35,572 bases of DNA from Acidobacteriota bacterium. GTDB lineage: Bacteria > Acidobacteriota > Vicinamibacteria > Vicinamibacterales > Fen-181. The notes beneath the pieces are model-generated. The model searched no databases and had not been told where the DNA came from. It was given only the letters and a program-made list of their open reading frames with translations. Location of the stretch: positions 10,429 through 46,000 of the forward strand of contig PMZR01000121.1 in assembly GCA_003170135.1 (NCBI GenBank). The letters are read 5' to 3'. The translations under genes and the position numbers were made by a program. Position 1 is the stretch's first letter. Each line of letters begins with the position of its first letter. This document shows, piece by piece, positions 9,130 to 19,725 of this stretch.

Positions 9130-10437
9130 TCACTGGCGCGGAAAGTGGTCAATGCCCTCGCGGATTACCGCAGCTTCAGTTGTACCTGACTGAATCGCGC
9201 CGATGAAGTCCACGATCCGCTCGCCCTGTCGCCTGTAGTTCTTCTCACGAAGCACAAAGTTCCTTCCGCGCTCGCCCAGATCATCAAGCTCTTCTGGCGG
9301 CCGCCGTTGAAGCTCACTGAGCAGCGCGGCCAACCCATCGGGCGTTTCGCGATCGAGCCACACCACATACGGGTCGTACTCAGCAGGAATTCCTGGAAGT
9401 CGCGTTGTGATAACCGGCCGCCCAGCGGCCATATATTCTAGGAGTTTTGAAGGGAACGAGTACCTCGCAAAGCAGGCATCAGACGGGCGCGGGTTAATTA
9501 GCACGGTCGCCCGCTGACACCGCTCAAAAGCCTCTTCAGGGCAGATTACTCCAAGACAGCACACGCGCGCGTCTTCCGCCGCCTGACGGCGAATATCTTC
9601 CGCCATGTCCCCCCATCCACACAGCCACAGTCTGAACTCCTCCCCAGGCAGCTTGGCAAACGCATCGAGCAGCAACGGGATACCGTAGACCCGCGCCAGC
9701 ACTCCTGCGTAAAGGATCGTAAACTCCCTCGCTCGCGCGTTGCGTGGCACGATCGTTTTCGCGCGTTCCTCCGACTCAACGGATACAATCCCTTCCATCA
9801 CAATCGACGGCACCGTGGGCGCACAATCCTCCGCAATCTGTCGCGTCAGGACAACGAGGCCGTCAGCCTCCCGCAAAGCCCGATGGACCATGTACCGGTC
9901 GATCGGGCGCCACACGCTGCGCCACCAAGGCTCCCGCGCAACCGCCAGGCCGGGAAGATCGGTAATGAGGACAGTTGCGGTCATTCTGAACAGCAACCGG
10001 ACGCATCGCACAGCGTAAAGATGCGGACTCAGGAGCCCATAGACCAGGACGTGGCGCATTTTCCCCCGATGAGCCATTGACCATCGCAGGAGCATAAACA
10101 CGCAGCTCATCCATCGAGTAAGTTGTTTTAGCCCGAGAATATTGATGAAAGGAGCCAGTCGGTTGTCGCTGCTGTTGGCGCGATCCCACCTTAGATAACC
10201 GCACCAGGCCCAATCTGATCGGGGATAATCGCTAATAGGCGCGGTCGATATGAGGTCGATGACGTGTCCAGTCGACTCGATGCCTTGAATTATCGCCCAG
10301 GACAGCTTATGAGTCTGGATTTGAGGAGACTGATCGGCCTTGATGATGGCTTCCATCATGTTCTGTGGCACAGCGGCCCCGACCATGACAATGCGCCCAT
10401 TGGCCGAGTCGCACCGCGTCCCCCCACGCGTTCTCAT
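9130..10437 (-). CDS. Glycosyltransferase, GT-B fold, family 4-like
   Basis: A 435-residue cytoplasmic transferase. The start ATG at 10437 shares an ATGA overlap with the stop of the upstream transferase. The N-terminal acceptor domain is less typical (GRIVMVGAAVPQNMMEAI); the C-terminal donor domain is clearer, with FTILYAGVLARVYGIPLLLDAF and FPSKLLEYMAAGRPVI. An internal ATG 17 codons in is a possible alternative start. Neither donor nor acceptor can be read from sequence. It is followed after 47 nt by the WbuB-like gene. Its base composition looks less GC-rich than the export genes to the right. Confidence 0.7.
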   Translation of the reverse strand: MRTRGGTRCDSANGRIVMVGAAVPQNMMEAIIKADQSPQIQTHKLSWAIIQGIESTGHVIDLISTAPISDYPRSDWAWCGYLRWDRANSSDNRLAPFINILGLKQLTRWMSCVFMLLRWSMAHRGKMRHVLVYGLLSPHLYAVRCVRLLFRMTATVLITDLPGLAVAREPWWRSVWRPIDRYMVHRALREADGLVVLTRQIAEDCAPTVPSIVMEGIVSVESEERAKTIVPRNARAREFTILYAGVLARVYGIPLLLDAFAKLPGEEFRLWLCGWGDMAEDIRRQAAEDARVCCLGVICPEEAFERCQRATVLINPRPSDACFARYSFPSKLLEYMAAGRPVITTRLPGIPAEYDPYVVWLDRETPDGLAALLSELQRRPPEELDDLGERGRNFVLREKNYRRQGERIVDFIGAIQSGTTEAAVIREGIDHFPRQ

Positions 10438-11507
10438 ACTTCCAACGACAGCTGATACACTCGATCAAGGCTTGCGACGAATGTTCTCATGGAGAAACAA
10501 GACTCAGCCCGGCGCCGACCGGCCTCGCCATAAACCGCACAGCGCTCCGGATCGCGGCCCAGTAATTGCATGGCATCAGCCAGTGCCGAGGCATCACTCC
10601 GCGGGACCAGAATCCCAGTCTCACCTGGGACGACGACCTCAGGAATTCCTCCGACGTTAGTGGCCACGACCGCCCGCCCGCAGGCCATCGCCTCCAGGAG
10701 TACTTGGGGCAGATTCTCGTGAAGCGAAGGAAGCACCAGAAAATCGCTAGCCTGCATGATCTCGAAGACGTCATCCCTCTGACCGGCAAACACGACCCTC
10801 CCCGAAGGTAGTCGCGCGGCTGCGGTCTCGATCTGCAGCCGATCCGGGCCGTCGCCGACCACTAAGACCCTTAGTCGATCCTCCCCTCTTGCGGCTAACA
10901 ACCGCAGAGCGGTGCAGAGGTCGAGCAGGCCTTTTTCGACGCTCAACCGTCCAACGAATACGGCGACCCTATCTGCGTCTACAAAACCAAATGACGCCCT
11001 CAAGCCGGAATCCCCGGAAACGCGGGGCAGCACGTCAAGCGCGTTGTGAATGTACCCAAACATCCGGCGCGCGTGGCGCTTGATCACGTTTCTGCCTGCG
11101 GCATACGCGCAGACGCAATACACCCCATCCGCATGTCGCAACGTGTACGGCTCCAGCAGTCGCGACACGACCCACTGCCTCCAGGAGGGCCGGCAATCGC
11201 GCTGCGTTCCGTGGACGGAGACCAGAATCCTACGGCACCCGGCCACTCGCCCCGCGACCAGTCCGTGAAACCCTTCGTTTCCCAGCCCACAGACATGAAC
11301 CAAATCCGGTTGAATGGCACGAAGGCGGTCCGCCATCTCGCGAATCAACCGGACGTTGATCCCCCCCGCTGGGCGCGTCTGATGGCAAGCCTCAAACCGG
11401 TACTTTGCTGCCAACTCGGACTTCATGATCCGAACGGCGCCAGTCATCGGGCCGCCAAGACCGTTTATACCACACGAGTGCAGTGCAATGACGGGCCGGA
11501 CGATCAT
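10434..11507 (-). CDS. Glycosyltransferase, family 4
   Basis: A 357-residue GT4 enzyme. I chose the ATG at 11507, which overlaps the acetyltransferase stop by ATGA and begins [19 protein letters not shown]; the longer frame upstream lies inside that gene. The donor domain is canonical: [26 protein letters not shown], and the EX7E region [18 protein letters not shown] followed by [11 protein letters not shown]. The acceptor domain holds [15 protein letters not shown]. Such enzymes retain anomeric configuration and act on undecaprenyl-linked intermediates at the inner membrane face. The sugar is unknown. Confidence 0.82.
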   Translation of the reverse strand: MIVRPVIALHSCGINGLGGPMTGAVRIMKSELAAKYRFEACHQTRPAGGINVRLIREMADRLRAIQPDLVHVCGLGNEGFHGLVAGRVAGCRRILVSVHGTQRDCRPSWRQWVVSRLLEPYTLRHADGVYCVCAYAAGRNVIKRHARRMFGYIHNALDVLPRVSGDSGLRASFGFVDADRVAVFVGRLSVEKGLLDLCTALRLLAARGEDRLRVLVVGDGPDRLQIETAAARLPSGRVVFAGQRDDVFEIMQASDFLVLPSLHENLPQVLLEAMACGRAVVATNVGGIPEVVVPGETGILVPRSDASALADAMQLLGRDPERCAVYGEAGRRRAESCFSMRTFVASLDRVYQLSLEV

Positions 11508-12121
11508 CGCACCGATTCCTCTGACATCTCGCTCTGCATCTCCTGCAACCGTTTTAGCTCGAGCCGTTCGTCGACCGGGTAGAGACAACTCTCGTGGCGC
11601 ACGATAGTCTCCGGTGGCCATCTGAACCTGACTATCCGCGCAGGGACGCCGGCAACCACGGCATACGGAGGAACGTCGTGCGTAACAATCGAACCCGCCG
11701 CGACGATCGCGCCCCTACCCACAGTGACGCCATGGAGAATGATGGCCCGCGTCCCCACCCAGACGTCATCCTCGATCACTACCCCGAGGTCGTCCTCCGC
11801 GCGTTTGACATGCACGTCAGTCATGAACTGCCCAACCACCGAGGTGTTATGGCCACCGCCGACAATAACAACTTGAGGCCCAAACATGACATTGCTACCG
11901 ATGCGAATCTGCGACCTAGCTGCCATCATTATTGGCATATTGCCAAGAGTTACGTGGTCGCCCACTGAGATATTCTCGAAGCTGTAAAAGGCAAATGGGT
12001 CGAAATGGAAGTCGCGGCCGTGGCTTGCAAACAGAGGGCGCCTCATGAGCACACACACCCGCCGGTGCAATGCAGCAGCCAACCAGAACAGCGATCGAAC
12101 TCCCTTTGCGACCACGTTCAT
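11504..12121 (-). CDS. Hexapeptide-repeat O-acetyltransferase (WcaF/CatB-like)
   Basis: A 205-residue left-handed beta-helix protein. The ATG at 12121 is preceded at 6 nt by GGAG, which decides the start over a GTG at 12154. Hexapeptide repeats run from about residue 50 ([21 protein letters not shown]) through [23 protein letters not shown] to the family end [16 protein letters not shown] carries a His in the place of the catalytic His of this group. It probably acetylates a sugar of the repeat unit using acetyl-CoA. It is coupled to the next glycosyltransferase by ATGA. The membrane-topology-free fold separates it from MBOAT acyltransferases, of which only remnants are found at 19.6-20.0 kb. 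Confidence 0.8.
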   Translation of the reverse strand: MNVVAKGVRSLFWLAAALHRRVCVLMRRPLFASHGRDFHFDPFAFYSFENISVGDHVTLGNMPIMMAARSQIRIGSNVMFGPQVVIVGGGHNTSVVGQFMTDVHVKRAEDDLGVVIEDDVWVGTRAIILHGVTVGRGAIVAAGSIVTHDVPPYAVVAGVPARIVRFRWPPETIVRHESCLYPVDERLELKRLQEMQSEMSEESVR

Positions 12122-12233
12122 TCGGGGCTCCGCTCCCCACCCACCGATTTCCACATTGCCGCAGTGACGAGGCCTGACACAGCCGCCGCATCGGTGACCA
12201 CCGAACGGCGCCCACTTCGTCGCTGAGGTACAC

Positions 12234-13457
12234 CTACCCGCATGTTACCATCGCCTCCTCCAGGAACGTCTTGAGTGGGCCGACGTAATGGCGATAGTCG
12301 AAGGAGTCGCAGGCCCTCTGCCGTGCATGGACTCGCATCGCGTGCCACTGCTCGTGTGGCATTCTCAGCACTCTGAACACCGCCGACGCAAACGCCTCCG
12401 GCGAGCCGTCGTCCACAATCACGCCCTCCTTGCCGTCGCGCACGTATTCGCCAATGTCGCTCGTGATGTTTGTCAGAATGGGCACACCCAACGAAAGGCT
12501 CTCAACCAGCTTGGTCGGAAAGCCCGCGTGCGCGTACCGTTTGTCTGGGCGCAGCAACGTGGAGAAGTGTGCCTGAGCTACTAGCTTCAATGCCTCTCCT
12601 CGTCCGACGCGACCGTGGCATACAACCGCATCGCCCAGTTCGTCGAGCAACCGGGCACCACCCGCCACGCACCCGGCCGCGGCATCCCGGGCCACGCCAA
12701 CCAAGTGTAATTGCACCATCGCGCCACTCGCCTTGACGTCCCGTAGGCCGAGTATCGCATTCCCCAGCAAGTCCTTCTTCCCCGGCGATCCCGAATACAC
12801 CAACCGCAGAACCCGATCCTCCCGATGCGGCGGAGCGACGTAACCCACCCGCTCCCCCATGTCAACGAGCGGCGGCACTCGAAGCACCGCGCACCCTCGC
12901 TCGCGATAATAGCGTTCCAAGTAAGCGCTAACGGTGATCGCGCGACCTATTCGCGGTTGTAACCATCGCATCCGCACTTCCGAATTCAAGTAGAATGGCC
13001 CGATAGGGCCACCAGGAAGATGCCACGGATCGTACCATTCAGTGCAATCAGCGACGAGGGCTATACGTCGTCGTCGACAGAATGACTCCAACCGATACAA
13101 CAGCGGCGATGACCCATGGTACGCGATGACGATCTTCGTGGCGGACACATCCATAGCATCGATCCGTCGCATGATTGTCGTGCCCATAAGGCCACGCATG
13201 ATCAACGTCGGCCGTGCCGTGTTCTCCCTGTTCTCCGGCACGTACGCCAAGCCCTGATAACGGTAACCACCATCCGGCTGCCGGTCTTCCGCTCGCCCCT
13301 CAGGTTCGGACCCGACGAATGCGACTTCGTACCCACCGTCCCGTAGGGCCTTGCCAACGGCCTGGACGCGCGAGCCGCCCGCATCGCCGTCTGGGAAGCA
13401 GAAGTTGCCAACGTACAGCACGTTTGGAGGATTTGCGGCTGGTGTGACACCGATCAT
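12234..13457 (-). CDS. Glycosyltransferase, GT-B fold
   Basis: A 407-residue transferase. The ATG at 13457 has GGGAGAAGG about 9 nt upstream, so I prefer it to a GTG at 13535 that overlaps the upstream stop. The N-terminal half has [19 protein letters not shown], a GT4-type opening; the C-terminal half has [17 protein letters not shown] and [16 protein letters not shown] followed by [16 protein letters not shown]. It is about 110 nt from the acetyltransferase. Donor and acceptor are unknown. The tail (EEAMVTCG) is not family-specific. Confidence 0.72.
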   Translation of the reverse strand: MIGVTPAANPPNVLYVGNFCFPDGDAGGSRVQAVGKALRDGGYEVAFVGSEPEGRAEDRQPDGGYRYQGLAYVPENRENTARPTLIMRGLMGTTIMRRIDAMDVSATKIVIAYHGSSPLLYRLESFCRRRRIALVADCTEWYDPWHLPGGPIGPFYLNSEVRMRWLQPRIGRAITVSAYLERYYRERGCAVLRVPPLVDMGERVGYVAPPHREDRVLRLVYSGSPGKKDLLGNAILGLRDVKASGAMVQLHLVGVARDAAAGCVAGGARLLDELGDAVVCHGRVGRGEALKLVAQAHFSTLLRPDKRYAHAGFPTKLVESLSLGVPILTNITSDIGEYVRDGKEGVIVDDGSPEAFASAVFRVLRMPHEQWHAMRVHARQRACDSFDYRHYVGPLKTFLEEAMVTCG

Positions 13458-13531
13458 GAAACGGAGCCTTCTCCCGGAATACGCCGAGCCGCGCGAAGAG
13501 CCAAATGCGCCTCCCTGCGCCAGCCGGCCTG

Positions 13532-14818
13532 TCACCCACGCCCGCCCAGGGCGCGCCGATAGATTCCCAACATCGCGTCGCCAACCCGTTTGGGGTCGTG
13601 CCGGACCTTAGCGAGCGCCAGCGCGCTGTCGCCCAGACGCCGGGCCAGCTTGTCATCGTGCAACAGTCTACGGATACACTCCGCCAATAGAATGTGGTCG
13701 CCGACCGGAAAGCACAGAGCCGTCTCCTGATCCCGCACCATGCTGGGAATGCCCCCGACATAAGACGCCACGGTCGGGACGCCAACCAACATCGCCTCAG
13801 CAAGTGCGTTCGGGCTGTTGTCCGCAAACGAAGGGACCGCGCATATGTGTGCACGCGCCAATTCCGCGGCCATGGCACCCGCATTCAACGAGCCTAGAAA
13901 CACGAGGTTATCCTCAAGACCCAGCCCCTCCATCAATCTCCGCAACAGCCTCTCGTACCACCCTGCGCGCCATGACCTCCTTGGCCTCTGGCCTGGCACC
14001 CGCACAATTATGTCCGGGAACTCTGGCTTCACCAAGGCGATCGCCCTCAGTAGGGAGTGGAACCCTTTTCGCGGGTGACTGCACCCTGTGGTGACGATTG
14101 AGTTGCGAACAACTCCTGATTCGTCACGGCACACGTCGTAGAAGGGAGGTCGCATGACCTCATCGCAATGATAATAGGTCGCGTCCTTATTCTCAGCGTT
14201 CACGCACGCCCTGTCGTACATCGTTCGACCGACGAACACCGCGTTGCTGCGCAAAATACGCTGCTCAACGTCCCTGACACGATTCGGGCTCGTCGTGGTT
14301 CCCCGAACCAGACTGCTCAAGTGGACCAGATCGTAAACGAATGAATTGCGTACCCTCGACCCCAACGCAATTCCGCCAGCGTCGAAGCGAGCCAGGGGCC
14401 CCAATAGGCCCTGCAGCGAGACGACGGCCGGTACATCGATGTAATTATCGGCGATTAGCGTGCCGTACGAATACTCAGTTCCATTCACGTGCACTAGGTC
14501 CGGATGGCCGTCAGCAATCGCAGACAGATATCGTTGCCGCAGGGTCCCATCCGGCACACCGATAACGTCTCTTGAATACTGGGAAGCCCCCATTCCAAGG
14601 AGCATGTGGACCGTGCCATCTTCATCGGTGACGGTCCCCCCTGGACCCACGACACACGTGATTACCCGCAGCGCCACTTGGTCGGTAGCAACCAGTGCGT
14701 CGGCAAGACCCGACAACCATCCCCCACCTACCGGCACCGGAATTCCGAGCCGTTGGCATGCCCTCGGCAATGGCACATTTGTGAACCAACACACCCGTAG
14801 CGTGGCGCGTGTGGTCAC
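13532..14818 (-). CDS. Glycosyltransferase, family 4
   Basis: About 428 residues. Only GTG codons are available near the start; the GTG at 14818 follows CAGGAT and leaves a short lead into the first strand (LRVCWFTNVPLP), while GTG 14845 would add nine residues. The acceptor domain shows GGGWLSGLADAL and PDLVHVNGTEYSYG. The donor domain shows TTGCSHPRKGFHSLLRAI and the EX7E-like stretch NSPNALAEAMLVGVPTVAS followed by YVGGIPSMV. The wide-set GT4 pattern is clear, but the sugar is not. It overlaps the next transferase frame by GTGA. A 235-262 bp gap with nothing recognisable separates it from the polymerase gene. Confidence 0.78.
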   Translation of the reverse strand: MTTRATLRVCWFTNVPLPRACQRLGIPVPVGGGWLSGLADALVATDQVALRVITCVVGPGGTVTDEDGTVHMLLGMGASQYSRDVIGVPDGTLRQRYLSAIADGHPDLVHVNGTEYSYGTLIADNYIDVPAVVSLQGLLGPLARFDAGGIALGSRVRNSFVYDLVHLSSLVRGTTTSPNRVRDVEQRILRSNAVFVGRTMYDRACVNAENKDATYYHCDEVMRPPFYDVCRDESGVVRNSIVTTGCSHPRKGFHSLLRAIALVKPEFPDIIVRVPGQRPRRSWRAGWYERLLRRLMEGLGLEDNLVFLGSLNAGAMAAELARAHICAVPSFADNSPNALAEAMLVGVPTVASYVGGIPSMVRDQETALCFPVGDHILLAECIRRLLHDDKLARRLGDSALALAKVRHDPKRVGDAMLGIYRRALGGRG

Positions 14819-15080
14819 AGTACTATGATCCTGCACGACACACACGGTTCACAATAGTAGTCTCCTTGCTTCTTGGTCCCTGGCACCGCCGGGCACTCAA
14901 CTGCCACTGGCACAGATGGCACGGCCCACATGTTACCCAGACCAGCACAACAGACGGAGCCAAGCACGCCACACTAATCAACTGCTCGAAACGTGGATCC
15001 CCGGTCGCACGTTGCCTCCGGAAGACGGCGCCAGACGCCGGCGGCCACACACCCCACGCACGCTCCTAGTGGCCGGCACA

Positions 15081-16502
15081 TCAACCACAATCCCTACTTC
15101 TGCCCCGCTCCGTATGGACGCTAGCTGCAAGGCGGCGATCACGAACCGCCGGGACGCCATCACCCCACCACTCAGGTGGGGCGCTTCCGGTCGCAACAGC
15201 CCCGAGGTACGCACAACGGCCGACCAGCAGACTGAAGATCACAAATGGAACGTGAAAGTACGGAATTGCGGACGATGTCAGCATCACCGCGTACCCGGTT
15301 GCGCCAGCCACGACTGCAGCATCCTCGGCCTCCAAGCGCAGCCGCAAGGCCTTTGCCGCTGGAACGACCAAGAGCAATATAAAGCTCAGGGTCATCGGCA
15401 GTCCACCTATCAGGCTGATCATTACATAACCAATGTCGACGTGTCCTATGCCTTCGACGTCGGACGCTCCATAGCCCACATACCCAATGCCGATAAGACA
15501 GTCATGGATGTTCGCCTGTTCGATGAAATCCAAGACTTGCCCCGTACGCGTGTCTGCGCCCAACCGGTCCATTAGAGATGCTAGAGACACGCTCGCCAGC
15601 TCGTTACGAGCAACAAATGAGACAACTGCCACGACGGCCACAGCGATCCACAGCGCCTCCGCGAAGCGCACTCGGGGACCCTTTAGGCGCAAGTATATGT
15701 AACAGGACAGCTGACACAACAGAACGAGGAGCACCAGCCGCGACTGCAATGCAATTCCCGCAAGCCCTGCGGCCACTGATGGAGCGAGAGCCGCCGCCTT
15801 CCCCCACAAAGGCCATCGCTGCGCGGCCGGCAGCGTTAGCAGGCAACCCGGCAACAACATTGTAACCGGGCCGAGCAGCCATAGGTAGGCTTCCGCGCGG
15901 GAGGCGGTGCCCATCTCGAGCATTCCCTTTAGAACAAAGAACGCAGCCACAAACATCGACGCTATTATGCCCTTCTTGAGTGCCTGCCACGCGGATGGAG
16001 TCGCCCCAAGGAAGAACAACCCGGCGGTCATGATGGTTCCCGGAGCCATGGCACTGATCAGCGCGCTGGGGCTGATTAGATAGTGCAGATCAGTGGGATG
16101 CAGTGCCACCACCACTCCAACCGTTGCGCACAACGCCACAAACCGTAACAAGTGCCGCCGCGGTAATCTGGAGGGTAGCCTTGCCGCGAATCCCGTGGTG
16201 ACACCGGCGAAGGCCCACAGAAGTGGCAGGTATAGCACGGCGCGGAGCTGCCAAGGCGCGGTTCCCTGGTAGTTAACGTCGACTTGAGGCATCGCGCCAG
16301 ATTGAAACGTCGTCACCGTCTTGAAGAGCGGCTCGACGAAACAGGACAGACAGACCCACACTGGAAGCCCCCACTCGTACCCTCGGACCAGCGTCTGTCG
16401 TCCGGACACTGAGGCACCCGCCCGCGCACTGCCCGTGAGACGGCTCCACCCGCCTCCCCCGAGGTCACCCTGCGTCCGTGGCATGTTCGTTGCGACGTTC
16501 AT
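15081..16502 (-). CDS. wzy: Wzy-like polysaccharide polymerase (O-antigen polymerase/ligase family)
   Basis: A 473-residue integral membrane protein with roughly ten to twelve hydrophobic segments. The cytoplasmic N-terminus (about 45 residues) is followed by WGLPVWVCLSCFVEPLF. A central cluster (LWLLGPVTMLLPGCLL, VAAGLAGIALQSRLVLLVLL) is followed by a large periplasmic loop (VARNELASVSLASLMDRLG), then more helices. Ser-Arg just before a helix (QSRLVLL) is a common feature of Wzy/WaaL-type proteins. The family diverges fast, so the call rests on topology and on the Wzx, Wzc and Wza context. It would join lipid-linked repeat units in the periplasm. A WaaL-type ligase is the alternative, but Wzc and Wza favour polymerase. 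Start ATG 16502; ATG 16484 is possible. Confidence 0.72.
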   Translation of the reverse strand: MNVATNMPRTQGDLGGGGWSRLTGSARAGASVSGRQTLVRGYEWGLPVWVCLSCFVEPLFKTVTTFQSGAMPQVDVNYQGTAPWQLRAVLYLPLLWAFAGVTTGFAARLPSRLPRRHLLRFVALCATVGVVVALHPTDLHYLISPSALISAMAPGTIMTAGLFFLGATPSAWQALKKGIIASMFVAAFFVLKGMLEMGTASRAEAYLWLLGPVTMLLPGCLLTLPAAQRWPLWGKAAALAPSVAAGLAGIALQSRLVLLVLLCQLSCYIYLRLKGPRVRFAEALWIAVAVVAVVSFVARNELASVSLASLMDRLGADTRTGQVLDFIEQANIHDCLIGIGYVGYGASDVEGIGHVDIGYVMISLIGGLPMTLSFILLLVVPAAKALRLRLEAEDAAVVAGATGYAVMLTSSAIPYFHVPFVIFSLLVGRCAYLGAVATGSAPPEWWGDGVPAVRDRRLAASVHTERGRSRDCG

Positions 16503-16762
16503 GGGCCGTATGTGTGGCGGCCATCGGAAGGGCGCAATGCCGCACCTGTCACTATCCGCCGCTGAGAATCTGACAGCGTAGTGCTACGTGGTCATCGGTC
16601 GATTCGAATCGGGGTGGGCGTGGCGATGGGCAGCGGGCACTGATCCGCGTGGGGTCTGCCCTTTGATGATGGCCCCGACCGTTCTGCTGTACGACTGGCA
16701 CTCGAGGATGCACGATCGTCGGAACCGTCCCGCTTCAAGGACATCGCGCACGTCGCCGATGC

Positions 16763-17767
16763 TCACCTGCGGAATACCGCCGCAACGGTGTGCCCCCAGA
16801 TTCCCATCGGCCTCGCTTGAAGACACTTGGCCAGTGGAGCTGCGCCCGCGCGGGCAATCTTGAGCAGTATTTGGTCACCCCAGGACCGTCTCACAGGCTT
16901 AGGCTCTCTGTGAAGCACAGCATCGAGGGCATCCATCAAGGTCACCATGGCGCAATCTCTGATTTTGGTAGCCTGAACCTGTGAGGGCACTTCGGTCACG
17001 CCTTCGTGGACCGATTCGATCAAGGTCAGCTTCAATACCTCGCCTAATCGACACAACGACTTGTCGCTCCACCGTGAGAGATGATGCGGCGGGAGGTTGC
17101 CCGGGCAGTTCGCCAGGTGCCCGATGTAGGAGTCATCCGCCGGGACGGCCACTATCAGTCGCCCGTTGACGCCGAGGCGGTCGACCAGCGGGCGCAAGAA
17201 CCGCACCGGGTCGTGGACGTGCTCCAACACTTGAAAGAGGCACACCACGTCCAGTGGGTCGCCGGTCGCCGCAAGGTACTGCGCGACCGTCTGGTCCAAG
17301 ACCAGCTGGCCAGCGACCTCGGCCGTTGCGACCGCAGCGGGGTTCGTCTCCAATCCAGTGTATGTTTTGCAAGTCACCGAACGCGCGAAATGGCCGGCAC
17401 CGGCGCCGATCTCAAGAACAGTGTCGCTGGCCATGATCCAACGGCGGGCTACTCTAAAATCGAACCGATCCTCTTCGTAGTATTCTCTTACAGAGGTGGA
17501 CAGCGCTCTGTAGAGTTCTGGCGTTCCTTCCCAAGGTGGGGCGCACCAAGTGAACGAACACTCTGCACACTTGACAAGACCGATCGACTGAAACGGAGGC
17601 GGCGCGAGTTGCAGGACGCCCTGGAGCCGTGGCGCCCACAACTCCTCGATCGTCCGCACCGGAATCGTCTGGACGACGCACACGCCGCCCCCGCATCCGA
17701 GTGGACACTTCCCGTGATGGCTCTCAGACACTGTCCGACTCCCAGGGCGCACTTCAAGGCCATTCAC
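16763..17767 (-). CDS. SAM-dependent methyltransferase with N-terminal Cys pairs
   Basis: A 334-residue class I methyltransferase. It starts at a GTG at 17767 that overlaps the flippase stop (GTGA). C21/C25 and C67/C70 could bind zinc, a layout seen in sugar C-methyltransferase-like proteins. SAM motif I is VLEIGAGAGHFA (117-128); VVCLFQVLEHVHDPVRFL is motif II/III of the Methyltransf_11/23 type. The C-terminal 60 residues are basic and amphipathic. In this setting it most likely methylates a sugar of the repeat unit or the growing chain; the target atom is unknown. The 260 bp after its stop hold no gene that I can support. Confidence 0.75.
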   Translation of the reverse strand: MNGLEVRPGSRTVSESHHGKCPLGCGGGVCVVQTIPVRTIEELWAPRLQGVLQLAPPPFQSIGLVKCAECSFTWCAPPWEGTPELYRALSTSVREYYEEDRFDFRVARRWIMASDTVLEIGAGAGHFARSVTCKTYTGLETNPAAVATAEVAGQLVLDQTVAQYLAATGDPLDVVCLFQVLEHVHDPVRFLRPLVDRLGVNGRLIVAVPADDSYIGHLANCPGNLPPHHLSRWSDKSLCRLGEVLKLTLIESVHEGVTEVPSQVQATKIRDCAMVTLMDALDAVLHREPKPVRRSWGDQILLKIARAGAAPLAKCLQARPMGIWGHTVAAVFRR

Positions 17768-19374
17768 TGAAACCGGTGGGCCGGCAGTGCGATCTCTGTT
17801 TTCATCGAGGTCGTCGCGGTGTTGGCTCCAAGGGACTGCGGGGACAGATCGTCAACGATCCCTTGACGCAAGCCCATCGTACGAAGCGAATCGCTTTCGG
17901 CGTAAGCCGCTATGGGATTCTGGTCGGCACTCTGCAGGTCGCTGTGGGGCAGTCGCCGCCAAACGATTGGTGCGCAAGTCAAGAGGACCAGCGCTGCCGA
18001 AGCCGTCTGCGCCATTGCAAAGCCTCGTGCGCCAAACGGGGCCAGCCAGATAACCATGACCAACTGAAGCGCCGCACGCACCAACGACAGGCCGATGGCG
18101 AGGCGCGACGCTTCTTGTACCCACAGAACGTGGCCCATGGTGCCATTCAGGGACACAAACGGCAGGCTGGCAACGAGCAATATGAGCACGGCATCGGTGC
18201 CGCGGAATGAGGGCCCGTACAAGCGTGTAATCATCGGGGCCAGCAACGCGATGCAGAGGGTCATCATGAGAGTCGCGAGAAAGTGGGCAGATCCGAGGCG
18301 CACGATCCCTCGCCGAAGACCGCTTGCGCCGTCCTTGCCCAATGAGCTGGCAAGCAATGGGAGGAAGGTTGCGGACATCGCGCTGGTCACGAGCTGCGCG
18401 ATCAGTACAACTTGATTCGCCGCCGCGTAGGCTCCGTACTCAGCGAACCCTGCCTTCCTTGCGAAGAAGGTGTTCGTCCACCAAGCCACTGGAACGGGCA
18501 GCATCGAAGCGGCAACGACTGCCCCACCCAGACGAACGAGCCGCCTTCGCTGCCTGCGGTCCGACTCCTCGAGCGGGCTCGGCGGTCCGGAGTATATGCG
18601 GACGCCTCGCTGCAACAGCACCGCTGCCACGACGCCTGCAACCGCGTAACCGGCGACTACGCCGGTGACGCCCCACGCGTGCGCCATTATAAGGACCGAG
18701 GGGACTGTGACTGCCCCCCGTAGGATCGTCACAGATGCGGCTTGACGGAATGCTTCGTATCCGTTCAGGATGGCGACCTGGGTGCCGTTGACGGCCGACG
18801 TCAGGACGATGAGTCCCGAAAGCGCCAAAGGCATCGCTAGGGACGGGTCGCCAAGAAACCGCCTTGCGATGAATGGTGATGCAATGGCTTGTACGGCGCC
18901 GAACCCCAGACCGAGCACCAGCGTGACCCGTATTGCAAAGAACGCCAGGTACCTGGCACGCTCGGGTTTCTGGCTGCCGACCTCAGCAACGAGCTTGGTT
19001 GCCGCAACGCCCATCCCGAAACCTGCAACCGAGGTAAACAGGTTTACCGTTGTGAGGATGATTCCAACCTGCCCAAACTGTTCGCGCCCCAACATACGCG
19101 CACACAGCAGGCTTGCGAAATACGACAACCCCTGGCCCACCACGGTGCCCAACAAGTTCCAAGTCGCACCTCGAAGGAAGCGCCCCAGCTCTGTGCGCAG
19201 TCGCCAACGCGCCCCATACCTTGAGGCGGTCGCCTTCAGTTGGCTCGTGCTCAAGGACAACGGGTGTACCCGGAATACTGCCAGCAACGCTGTCAGCAAT
19301 TCACCACCTGCCTCGCCGTATGAGCCGGCGCATTCCCGAAGGCTGATGCCTACTGACGACGACAACGCCAACAC
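17764..19374 (-). CDS. wzx: Wzx-like polysaccharide flippase (MATE/MVF superfamily)
   Basis: The frame encodes up to 536 residues, with about twelve to fourteen membrane helices. The flippase fold begins at about residue 68 (RGATWNLLGTVVGQGLSYFASLLCARMLG), the classic first helix of the PST family. The first 65 residues from the GTG at 19374 are not typical, and the real start may be a later TTG near 19299, which has AGGTGG just upstream. Helices continue through GVTGVVAGYAVAGVVAAVLL to a cytoplasmic tail with no known motif. It moves undecaprenyl-linked repeat units across the inner membrane. It overlaps the methyltransferase by 4 nt and is the first intact gene of the glycan cassette in the direction of transcription. 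Confidence 0.82.
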   Translation of the reverse strand: MLALSSSVGISLRECAGSYGEAGGELLTALLAVFRVHPLSLSTSQLKATASRYGARWRLRTELGRFLRGATWNLLGTVVGQGLSYFASLLCARMLGREQFGQVGIILTTVNLFTSVAGFGMGVAATKLVAEVGSQKPERARYLAFFAIRVTLVLGLGFGAVQAIASPFIARRFLGDPSLAMPLALSGLIVLTSAVNGTQVAILNGYEAFRQAASVTILRGAVTVPSVLIMAHAWGVTGVVAGYAVAGVVAAVLLQRGVRIYSGPPSPLEESDRRQRRRLVRLGGAVVAASMLPVPVAWWTNTFFARKAGFAEYGAYAAANQVVLIAQLVTSAMSATFLPLLASSLGKDGASGLRRGIVRLGSAHFLATLMMTLCIALLAPMITRLYGPSFRGTDAVLILLVASLPFVSLNGTMGHVLWVQEASRLAIGLSLVRAALQLVMVIWLAPFGARGFAMAQTASAALVLLTCAPIVWRRLPHSDLQSADQNPIAAYAESDSLRTMGLRQGIVDDLSPQSLGANTATTSMKTEIALPAHRFQ

Positions 19375-19576
19375 CGGCCCGACTTGCGCTGTCGAATCAC
19401 GGACCTACTTGCCTCCGGCGCTGCGCGGACACTCGCACCCGTCGGTTTGCGCCGATCTTGACCTGGCTAAACGCCCCGGCCCAACCTAATGATTGAAGGC
19501 GGCCACAACAGAAATGTCCTGAACCGTGTCGAGACAACGCAGGTCCGCCACGACGCCCGCTGTTCTGGTCCCGAGG

Positions 19577-19725
19577 TCAGAACGCAGCGTAGACAAACGG
19601 CCCCACTTTAGGCGGAGCGAAAAGAAGAATCGAAGCAAGGACCAGCAAGATCAGATACGTGCCAAACACTGTCACCGACGCCGGAACGATATACGCACCA
19701 GCAAACGGTCGCTCCGTCGGTGCCA
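19577..19725 (-). pseudogene. Remnant resembling the C-terminus of an MBOAT acyltransferase
   Basis: About 45 codons ending at 19577: PFAGAYIVPASVTVFGTYL, a hydrophobic stretch LILLVLASILLF, then APPKVGPFVYAAF and stop. A last helix followed by PF(I/V)Y..F is how AlgI/MBOAT acyltransferases end. The remaining 400 or so residues are absent, and the frame upstream switches to another sequence. Assignment rests on the tail pattern alone, so confidence is low. Confidence 0.4.

Noticed and set aside
16600..16611. 12-bp perfect palindrome CGATTCGAATCG in the gap after the methyltransferase gene
   Set aside because: Single, short, and not placed at a promoter; expected by chance at low rate. No support for an operator.
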